Shown one piece after another: positions 13,338-18,636 of a DNA stretch of 18,636 bases. Positions within the stretch are counted from its first letter, which is position 1. Every line of letters begins with the position of its first letter. The notes under the pieces were generated by a model. That model was not told where the DNA came from and made no database searches. It was given only the letters and a program-made list of their open reading frames with translations. The position numbers and the translations under genes are program-made. The DNA comes from Methanobacteriota archaeon (GTDB taxonomy: Archaea > Thermoplasmatota > Thermoplasmata > RBG-16-68-12), in NCBI GenBank assembly GCA_005878635.1, contig VBLS01000007.1, positions 1-18,636 of the forward strand, written 5' to 3'.

Positions 13338-14535
13338 GCCCGAGTTGCGTCCGGGCCTCGTCTGCCGTCCGCACGGTCGGCGCGGCCAACGGAGGCAGGT
13401 CGGATCCGCGAGGCGAGCCGGTGTTCACTAGGACGACCTGGTCCTCCTTCGTGATCACACCGTCGTCGTAGAGGCGACGAAAGCCGGCGAAGGTCGCCGC
13501 CCCTTCGAGGCAGGTGGCGATCCCCTCGAAGACCGCGAGGTTCTGAGCCGCAACGCGCATCGCATCGTCGGAGACGGCGGTCGCGGCGCCGCGGGTCTCC
13601 CGGAGCGCCTTCAGGACGAGGCGGTCCGCGATCGTCGAGGGCACGCAAAGCCCCGCGGCCTCCGTCCTCGGTTCCGGCCACGGCGCCGCCGTTTCCTTCC
13701 CTTCTTTCCAGGCCTTCACCAGCGGCGCGCACCCCGCGGCCTGCACGACCGCGAAGCGAGGCCCCGGCCCCTCGAACCAGCCGAGGTCACGTAACTCGTG
13801 GAGCGCCTTCCACATCCCGACGATGCCGGTCCCGCCGCCGGTCGGGAACACGATCCAATCCGGCAGGCCGTGGAGGGCCTCCCAGATTTCGAAGAGGATC
13901 GTTTTCTTCCCCTCTACGCGGTACGGTTCGCGGAGCGTCGCGACGTTGAACGTCTCCGTCGTCGAAGCGAGGTCCGTCGCGATGCGACCGGCGGCCGCAA
14001 TGTCTCCATCGACACGGACGAGATGGGCCCCGTGCAGGAGGGCCTCGCGGGCCGCTTCGTCGGAGCCGGCTTTCGCCAGCAAGACGATGGACCGAACGCG
14101 ATGGACCGCGGCGAACAGGGCGAGGGCCGCCCCCGCGTTTCCCGCGGTGGGCGCTACGAGATGCGTGGCGCCAAGGGCGCGCGCCATCGGGACCGCGACG
14201 GCCATGCCGCGTGCCTTGAACGTCCCCGTCGGATTGCGACCTTCGTCCTTCACGTACAGCCCTTCGACCTTGATCGGCGCGACTCGACCTCCGGAGCCGA
14301 AGACCTGGAGTCGGTGGAGGGGCGTCCCGCCCTCCCCTCGGGACTGGATCTCCGAGTCCGTCAGGGGCAGAAGAGGAGCGTATCGCCAGAGATCTTTGCG
14401 CGGCGCCAATTGACCGGTGCCGAGGTCGGTCCATTCGTATCGAGCGAACAAAGGCCCGCCACAGTCACAGGTGTTAATGAGCCGCACCTCGTACCGCTTG
14501 GAACACGCGGTGCACTCGAGGAACGCGGGACGCAC
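13318..14535 (-). CDS. thrC: Threonine synthase
   Basis: ThrC converts O-phosphohomoserine to threonine with pyridoxal phosphate. The 405-residue protein starts with a zinc-ribbon-like segment (Cys8, Cys11, Cys23, Cys25: CTACSKRYEV then NTCDCGG) common in archaeal threonine synthases. The PLP lysine is Lys107 in RNPTGTFKARGMAVA. The APTAGNAGAALA segment and the phosphate-binding loop FPTGGGTGIVGMW are present. I chose the GTG at 14535 because the family N-terminus begins there; the frame runs on upstream for 109 codons without family features. A TATA-like CATAAAGG lies about 50 nt upstream. A related methanogen enzyme, cysteate synthase, shares this fold, but the overall features favour ThrC. 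It overlaps the peroxiredoxin tail to tail and is divergent from larE. Confidence 0.93.
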   Translation of the reverse strand: MRPAFLECTACSKRYEVRLINTCDCGGPLFARYEWTDLGTGQLAPRKDLWRYAPLLPLTDSEIQSRGEGGTPLHRLQVFGSGGRVAPIKVEGLYVKDEGRNPTGTFKARGMAVAVPMARALGATHLVAPTAGNAGAALALFAAVHRVRSIVLLAKAGSDEAAREALLHGAHLVRVDGDIAAAGRIATDLASTTETFNVATLREPYRVEGKKTILFEIWEALHGLPDWIVFPTGGGTGIVGMWKALHELRDLGWFEGPGPRFAVVQAAGCAPLVKAWKEGKETAAPWPEPRTEAAGLCVPSTIADRLVLKALRETRGAATAVSDDAMRVAAQNLAVFEGIATCLEGAATFAGFRRLYDDGVITKEDQVVLVNTGSPRGSDLPPLAAPTVRTADEARTQLGLTKRAS

Positions 14536-14576
14536 ATGGCGGTGATGCCTCCGGAGTCCAATACGGTTTCCTCGCG

Positions 14577-15437
14577 ATGCCTTTATGTCCGTCCCCGCGT
14601 TCGATAACGCCGATCGATACGGTCCCGCGAACGACGGACGTTGGAGCGGCGTATGATCGCATGGTCCAGGCCATGCGGGAACGAGGACGCGTCCTCGTAG
14701 CCTTCTCCGGAGGCGTCGATAGCGGCCTCGTCGCAAGGATCGCCGTCGATGCCCTTTCCCGCGATGCGCTGGCGGTCCTCGCGGACTCCGAATCGCTGTC
14801 GCGCCGGGAACTCGCGGAGGCGGTGCGCGAGGCGGAGGAGATCGGCATACCGCTCCGCACAATCCGCGTTTCCGAGCTCGCGGACGACCGGTACGTCGCG
14901 AACCCCGTCAACCGCTGCTATTTCTGTCGCAAAGGGTTGGGCTCGGCCCTGAATCCGATCGCCTCGGAATTCGGGTATCGCTCGATTGCGGACGGCGTCA
15001 ACCTCTCGGACCTCGGAGAGTATCGTCCCGGCATCCAGGCGATGAACGAGGAAGGGTTCTGGCATCCGCTCGTCGAGTTCGGATTCGCGAAGGCCGATGT
15101 TCGGGAACTCGCGCGGGAGCTCGGTCTGAGCTTTCACGACAAGCCGAGCAATGCCTGCCTGTCCTCGCGGATTTCGCACGGGGAGGTGATTACGGTGGAC
15201 AAGCTACACCGCGTCGAGGAGGCTGAAGAGGCGATTCGGAATCTGGGGTTCCGCGTCGTCCGCGTGAGGGCCCACGAGGGAGTCGCCCGGATCGAGGTCC
15301 CGAAGGAGGACCTGCCGCGGATGATCGAGCCGGCGACGGCCGCGAAAGTGGTCCGCGCCGTCCGGGACGCGGGATTCGTCCACGTCACGATCGACCTGTT
15401 GGGCTACCGCAGCGGCTCGATGAACGAGGGCCTCTGA
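14577..15437 (+). CDS. larE: LarE-type ATP-dependent sulfur transferase, three-cysteine form
   Basis: LarE adenylates a nicotinic-acid-derived substrate and adds sulfur to it, in making the nickel-pincer cofactor of lactate racemase and related enzymes. The 286-residue protein has the PP-loop AFSGGVDSG (Ser44-Ser49 core), NRCYFCRKG (Cys114, Cys117) and KPSNACLSSRI (Cys194). Three cysteines at these places are described in the LarE forms that hold a [4Fe-4S] cluster and act catalytically, unlike the single-cysteine sacrificial type. The C-terminal part (RVRAHEGVARIEVPKEDL) is typical. The ATG at 14577 leaves about 42 residues before the PP-loop; an in-frame ATG at 14661 leaves 14. The former is nearer the normal ~25-residue lead, but a TATA-like CTTTATG lies just after 14577, so the start is unsettled. 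No larA, larB or larC is in the window. Confidence 0.9.
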   Translation: MPLCPSPRSITPIDTVPRTTDVGAAYDRMVQAMRERGRVLVAFSGGVDSGLVARIAVDALSRDALAVLADSESLSRRELAEAVREAEEIGIPLRTIRVSELADDRYVANPVNRCYFCRKGLGSALNPIASEFGYRSIADGVNLSDLGEYRPGIQAMNEEGFWHPLVEFGFAKADVRELARELGLSFHDKPSNACLSSRISHGEVITVDKLHRVEEAEEAIRNLGFRVVRVRAHEGVARIEVPKEDLPRMIEPATAAKVVRAVRDAGFVHVTIDLLGYRSGSMNEGL

Positions 15438-15463
15438 GCCCTCGCGGTTCCGTCCCACTGAAG

Positions 15464-15477
15464 GATTAAATATTACG
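15464..15477 (+). promoter_or_regulatory. TATA box of the FTR1 gene
   Basis: GGATTAAATATTAC is the strongest TATA-like sequence in the window. Its centre is about 24 nt before an ATG at 15493, which opens a 12-codon ORF, and about 58 nt before the GTG chosen for the permease. Confidence 0.65.
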
Positions 15478-15492
15478 CCGTTATCGACTTGA

Positions 15493-15531
15493 ATGGAATT
15501 TCGGCAAGAGGCCGGGAGCGACGCGCCGTGA
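15493..15531 (+). CDS. Possible 12-codon leader ORF ahead of the FTR1 permease
   Basis: An ATG at 15493 encodes MEFRQEAGSDAP and ends in TGA at 15529-15531. That stop overlaps the GTG start of the iron permease (15528-15530) in the arrangement GTGA. The ATG lies where transcription should begin relative to the TATA box, so it could be translated as a leaderless ORF and couple to the permease. There is no other evidence of expression. The overlap could be accidental, or the first in-frame TTG (15489) could be the permease start. Confidence 0.3.
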   Translation: MEFRQEAGSDAP

Positions 15532-16427
15532 CCGCAGTCGGGATCATTCCGAGCCTGGTTATCGGCGTCCGGGAAGGCATCGAGGCCGCCCTCGTCATCG
15601 GCATCATCCTCGGCTATCTGGTGAAGATCCAGCGCGTCGGCCTGAAACGGTACGTCTACAGCGGCACGATCGCGGCCTTCCTCGTGAGCGCGGGGGTCGC
15701 CGGCGCCCTCATCGCCCTCACCTGGGAGTTTCAGGGTGTCGCGCAGCAGCTGTTCGAGGGCATCACGATGCTCGTGGCCGTCGCCGTCTTGACCTCGATG
15801 GTCCTCTGGATGATCCAGGCCGCGCGAAGCATCAAGGTCCACGTCCAGGAGCGGATCGACGCCGTGCTGCGGCAGAGCGAGGTCTTCGGGCTCGGGCTCC
15901 TCTCTTTCGTCATCGTCCTCCGGGAGGGCGTCGAGACGGCCCTCTTCGTCTTCGGGGCCGGGGCTCTGACGAGTCCGTTCGAGGCGGTCCTCGGCGTCGG
16001 CCTCGGGCTCCTCATCGCCGGAGTGATCGGCGTCGGGATCATTCGAGTCTCCTGGCGGCTGAACCTGCGGCGGTTCTTCCAGGTGACCGGCGTGTTCCTC
16101 GTCATCGTGGCCGCCGGCCTGTTCTCGAACGCGGTCCTGGAACTTCGAGAGGCTCTCGGATGGCAACTGTTGCCCGTCTACAACCTCACCGCCATCTTCC
16201 CCGCGAACGAGACGAACACCGCCGGCTACCTCCTCCGCGGGATCATCGGCTACAGCGACGCCCCCACGCTCGTGGAGGTCGCCGCCTACTTCGGGTACTG
16301 GATCGTGGTGATCCTCGCCTACCTCGGAATCCGGACGGGGAAAATCACGATCGTGACCGCGCCGCTTCGGAGGGCCTGGGACGCGATGCTCGGCCGGCGG
16401 GTGTCCGCGGGCGTCGAGGCCGAATAG
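15528..16427 (+). CDS. FTR1-family iron permease
   Basis: This is a polytopic inner-membrane protein of the FTR1/EfeU family, which imports iron. From GTG 15528 it has 299 residues and about seven hydrophobic helices. The two iron-binding REXXE motifs are present: REGIE (Arg15-Glu19, helix 1) and REGVE (Arg132-Glu136, helix 4). The two half-repeats are therefore intact. A cytoplasmic charged loop (SIKVHVQERIDAVLRQSE) separates the halves. The loop AIFPANETNTAGYLLRGIIGY before the last helix is typical. An in-frame TTG at 15489 would add 13 polar residues; I prefer GTG because it starts right before helix 1 and has GGGAG about 10 nt upstream. No EfeO/EfeB or multicopper oxidase partner is in the window, but a ferredoxin gene follows convergently. 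Confidence 0.92.
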   Translation: MTAVGIIPSLVIGVREGIEAALVIGIILGYLVKIQRVGLKRYVYSGTIAAFLVSAGVAGALIALTWEFQGVAQQLFEGITMLVAVAVLTSMVLWMIQAARSIKVHVQERIDAVLRQSEVFGLGLLSFVIVLREGVETALFVFGAGALTSPFEAVLGVGLGLLIAGVIGVGIIRVSWRLNLRRFFQVTGVFLVIVAAGLFSNAVLELREALGWQLLPVYNLTAIFPANETNTAGYLLRGIIGYSDAPTLVEVAAYFGYWIVVILAYLGIRTGKITIVTAPLRRAWDAMLGRRVSAGVEAE

Positions 16428-16476
16428 AAGAGCGCGGATCGTCCTCGAGTCCGCTGGATTCCGGAGGGTCGAGGCC

Positions 16477-16902
16477 CTACGGGGAAATCTTGATCACTTT
16501 CGTCGGGCAGGCCGTCTCGCAGGCCATGCAGTCGATGCAGTCCGATTCCCGGATCATGTCGGACTTGTCGCACCGGTACGTCTGCCACTCACCGCTCCCT
16601 TTCTCGACGATCTTGTCGTTGCCCGTCCCCTTCTTGCCCGGGGCCAGGAGCCACTCGAACACGTCGACGGGGCAGACATCCATACAGACCCCGTCCGCTA
16701 CGCAGCCATCGAAGTCGACCGCGACGTGGGTGCCATGGACGCCGAGTCGCGTGGGATAGGGGTTCCCATCCGCGTCCAACCGCTCCTTGCCCTCCGCGAA
16801 GACCTTGTGGCCAAGGTGCTCGCCCGTCTCCGGATATTCGTCCGGCTTGTTCATGAAGTCCGGGTCGATCGGCTTGGCTGCAAAGTCCACTTCTCGCGAC
16901 AT
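16477..16902 (-). CDS. Zinc-containing seven-iron-type ferredoxin
   Basis: This is a soluble electron carrier of the type known from Sulfolobus and Thermoplasma, for example an acceptor for 2-oxoacid oxidoreductases. The 141-residue protein has a long N-terminal extension and two cluster sites. The first, CVADGVCMDVCPVD, has Cys67, Asp70, Cys73, Cys77; an Asp at the second place is typical of a [3Fe-4S] cluster. The second, CIDCMACETACP, has Cys122, Cys125, Cys128, Cys132 and suits [4Fe-4S]. By position I predict zinc ligands His29, His32, His56 and Asp115. The loop between the clusters is long (about 45 residues) and holds an extra Cys111. A GGAGG lies 8 nt before the ATG, one of the clearer ribosome-binding sites in the window. 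It is convergent with the FTR1 gene. Confidence 0.93.
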   Translation of the reverse strand: MSREVDFAAKPIDPDFMNKPDEYPETGEHLGHKVFAEGKERLDADGNPYPTRLGVHGTHVAVDFDGCVADGVCMDVCPVDVFEWLLAPGKKGTGNDKIVEKGSGEWQTYRCDKSDMIRESDCIDCMACETACPTKVIKISP

Positions 16903-16909
16903 TCGGTCG

Positions 16910-16963
16910 CCTCCAAGGAGCTCTAGCCCGGCCCACTTCAGGGCCGGGCATTTGCTTGTATAC
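16910..16963 (-). promoter_or_regulatory. Ferredoxin promoter: TATA box, 9-bp hairpin and ribosome-binding site
   Basis: On the minus strand a TATA-like GTATACA (16957-16963) is followed by a perfect inverted repeat: GCCCGGCCC (16926-16934) and GGGCCGGGC (16941-16949) around a 6-nt loop. GGAGG (16910-16914) is 8 nt from the ATG. Transcription should start within or next to the inverted repeat, so it may be an operator or a 5' mRNA stem. Confidence 0.5.
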
Positions 16964-17049
16964 CCCTCCCCTTTTTGACCTTTCCGGTTTTATTTCGTCG
17001 TCTCTCCAGGGATGCGCGGTCCTCCGGTTCCCCGGACCGAAAAAACTCG

Positions 17050-17062
17050 AAACGTATTTCGC
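17050..17062 (+). promoter_or_regulatory. TATA-like box of the cystathionine synthase/lyase gene
   Basis: AAACGTATTTCG is centred about 28 nt before the GTG at 17085. That spacing supports GTG as the true start and a leaderless transcript. A second AT-rich stretch, CGGTTTTATTTCG (16983-16995), lies further upstream. Confidence 0.5.
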
Positions 17063-17084
17063 TGGCGCGCGCGGTCCCGCCTCC

Positions 17085-18260
17085 GTGGGAAAGAGCCGGG
17101 GCACACGGACCCGCGCGGTCCACGGTCCGCGTCGCCGAAAGCCCGGTCCCCTCGTGACCCCGATTTTTGCGAGCTCCACATGGGCCCTGGCGTCGGCCCG
17201 GGAGGGCGCGGACTTCGCGGTCGAGACCGCGCCGCCGGCGTACTACACGCGGTGGGGCAATCCGACGGTGCGGGAACTCGAGGACGCGCTCGCGGACCTC
17301 GAGGGAGGCGCCCGTGCGCTGGCGACCGGATCGGGGATGGGCGCGATTGCGTCCGCGATCCTCACCTCCGTCGACCGCGGCGATCACGTCGTCGCCGGCT
17401 CGAGCCTCTATACCGCTACGACGGAGATCTTCACGCGACTGCTCCCGCGCTTCGGGATCGAAACGACCTTCGTGGATCCGCGCCGACGCGGGGCGTGGAA
17501 AGAGTCGGTCCGTCCCGACACCCGTTTGGTCTACGTTGAGACCCCGGCGAATCCGACGATGATGATCACGGACCTCTCCGAGGCCGTGTCGGCGGCCAAG
17601 TCCGTGGGCGCCACCACCCTCGCCGACAACACCTTCGCTTCTCCGGTGAACCAGCGGCCGATCGAGTTCGGGGTCGACGGCGTGCTGCACAGCGCGACAA
17701 AATACCTCGGGGGCCACAGCGACGTGGTCGCGGGAGCCGTCATCACAGCGAAGCGAAGTCTGTTCGATCGCATTTGGTTCGTGTACAAGATGCTCGGGCC
17801 GGCCCTCGGTCCGTTCGAGGCGTTCCTCGTCCGCCGGGGACTCAAAACGCTCCCCCTCCGGATGGAGGTTCAGTCGAGGACCGCGCAGTCGCTCGCCGAG
17901 TTCCTGGAGGACCGTCGAGGGGTCCGCGTGGTCCACTATCCGGGACTTCGGTCGTTTCCCCAACACGCTCTGGCGCGCAAGCAGATGGACGGTTTTGGGG
18001 CGATGCTCTCCTTCGAACTGAACGGAGGCTATCGGGCCGGGAAGCGGTTCGTGGAATCCGTGGACGTCGCCACCCTCGCCGTGAGCCTCGGAGGCACGGA
18101 GACCCTCGTCCAACATGCGGCCTCGATGACGCACGGGCCCCTGACCGACCAGGAGCGGCGGGTCAGCGGGATCACGGAGGGCCTCGTTCGAGTAAGCGTC
18201 GGCCTCGAGGACGCGGACGACTTGATCGAAGACTTCGATCGCGCGATTCGCGCGGCATGA
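17085..18260 (+). CDS. Cys/Met metabolism PLP enzyme (cystathionine gamma-synthase or gamma-lyase family)
   Basis: This transsulfuration-family enzyme probably interconverts cysteine, cystathionine and homocysteine, or a related thioether. The 391 residues fit the family. The N-terminus TRTRAVHGPRRRKPGPLVTPIF is typical. The cofactor-binding YYTRWGNPTVRELEDALADL has the Tyr54 and Arg56 that reach into the neighbouring subunit. GSSLYTATTEIF contains Tyr109, DNTFASP has Asp181, and the PLP lysine is Lys206 in HSATKYLGGHSDVVAG. The C-terminal SLGGTETLVQHAASMTH is conserved. I chose GTG 17085; the frame is open 43 codons upstream but unlike the family. Which reaction it favours (synthase, gamma-lyase or methionine gamma-lyase) cannot be read reliably. 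thrC nearby draws on the same homoserine-derived pool. Confidence 0.92.
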   Translation: MGKSRGTRTRAVHGPRRRKPGPLVTPIFASSTWALASAREGADFAVETAPPAYYTRWGNPTVRELEDALADLEGGARALATGSGMGAIASAILTSVDRGDHVVAGSSLYTATTEIFTRLLPRFGIETTFVDPRRRGAWKESVRPDTRLVYVETPANPTMMITDLSEAVSAAKSVGATTLADNTFASPVNQRPIEFGVDGVLHSATKYLGGHSDVVAGAVITAKRSLFDRIWFVYKMLGPALGPFEAFLVRRGLKTLPLRMEVQSRTAQSLAEFLEDRRGVRVVHYPGLRSFPQHALARKQMDGFGAMLSFELNGGYRAGKRFVESVDVATLAVSLGGTETLVQHAASMTHGPLTDQERRVSGITEGLVRVSVGLEDADDLIEDFDRAIRAA

Positions 18261-18296
18261 CGGTAGCGCCGGCGGTTCGCCAGCCCGCGCGCGGTC

Positions 18297-18636
18297 TCAG
18301 AGGGTGACGCCAAGCTGCTGCGCGAGGGCGCGGAGTTCTGCTTCCTTGTCGCGGAGCTTCTGCTCGCGGTCGAGGAGCTCCATCGCCTTCTTCTGGATGA
18401 TCTTCACGCGGTTCTCGACGTCCTTCTTCCACTCGTCCATCGAGGCCGATGATGGGCCGGCACCTTTCTCGAGTTCCGCGAGCCGCGCTTTGAGCTTGTC
18501 AACCTCGGCCTGCAACTTCGTGGCCTTCGCGGTGGATTCACTCTGATCGGACTCCAACGATCGTTCCTTCCCTTCGAGGACCTCGGCCCGGGCGTCTAGC
18601 CCTTTCTCCATCTCCTCGATCCGAACGTCACGTTCC
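18297..18636 (-). CDS. Coiled-coil protein (C-terminal part, runs off right edge)
   Basis: The frame is open from the window edge to a TGA at 18297-18299, at least 112 residues. Nearly all of it is charged and helical with heptad-like spacing: KATKLQAEVDKLKARLAELE, then a short Gly/Pro/Ser break (GAGPSSASMDEW), then ENRVKIIQKKAMELLDREQK and a short LAQQLGVTL end. This is a long coiled coil with one hinge. An internal ATG at 18611 is unlikely to be the start because coiled-coil sequence (RDVRIEE) continues upstream of it. Family and function cannot be given from this part. It is convergent with the PLP enzyme gene, 36 nt away. Confidence 0.75.
   Translation of the reverse strand, partial: ERDVRIEEMEKGLDARAEVLEGKERSLESDQSESTAKATKLQAEVDKLKARLAELEKGAGPSSASMDEWKKDVENRVKIIQKKAMELLDREQKLRDKEAELRALAQQLGVTL

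Noticed and set aside
14536..14862. 109-codon N-terminal extension of threonine synthase
   Set aside because: It lies antisense to larE, is Arg/Pro-rich and does not resemble the family, which starts at the zinc-ribbon segment.
1..18636. CRISPR arrays, tRNA or rRNA genes, insertion sequences, toxin-antitoxin or defence cassettes
   Set aside because: I read for regular repeats, cloverleaf arms, transposase motifs and nuclease or reverse-transcriptase motifs and saw none that could be supported.

Overview
The window looks archaeal and most likely comes from a high-GC, uncultivated lineage of Thermoplasmatota. The domain call rests on several genes: the archaea-specific GatD/GatE tRNA amidotransferase, a UPF0248 (MJ1316-type) protein, a zinc-containing seven-iron-type ferredoxin, a free-standing AlaX editing protein and a zinc-ribbon threonine synthase. 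It also rests on many TATA-like boxes about 25-35 nt upstream of start codons, the usual archaeal layout for leaderless or short-leader transcripts. The phylum assignment is an inference. Genes are short-spaced and often convergent, and there is no gene-free stretch over 300 nt. I found no rRNA, tRNA, CRISPR array, insertion sequence or prophage.

Left part (1-5360). The N-terminal part of gatE runs off the left edge. Three small uncharacterised genes follow: a coiled-coil protein, a two-helix membrane protein and a possible PH-like protein. Next is complete gatD, so gatD and gatE are near neighbours but not adjacent. A UPF0248 gene is divergent from gatD. Then come two tandem paralogues of a four-helix membrane protein, sharing a promoter element, and a small hypothetical gene.

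Centre (5400-12900). A large secreted, membrane-anchored GH27 alpha-galactosidase carries NPCBM and PKD-type modules, which is unusual for an archaeon. It is followed by alaX, an acyl-CoA dehydrogenase divergent from a two-domain GNAT acetyltransferase, and a cobalamin-binding-type radical SAM protein divergent from a PrxQ/Bcp-like peroxiredoxin.

Right part (12860-18636). The peroxiredoxin overlaps threonine synthase tail to tail. Next are a LarE-type sulfur transferase with three candidate cluster cysteines, an FTR1-family iron permease preceded by a possible 12-codon leader ORF, a zinc ferredoxin, a cystathionine gamma-synthase/lyase family enzyme and the C-terminal part of a coiled-coil protein.

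Functionally this is mostly chromosomal housekeeping: tRNA-dependent glutamine formation, tRNA proofreading, Thr/Met/Cys metabolism, Fe-S and iron handling, and fatty or branched-chain acyl-CoA oxidation. One extracellular sugar-degrading enzyme is inserted in it. I do not see a clear new multi-gene defence or mobile system. The best leads are the duplicated membrane proteins with their shared upstream element, the FTR1 leader ORF, the AUC/GUG start question in the radical SAM gene, and the archaeal GH27 enzyme.
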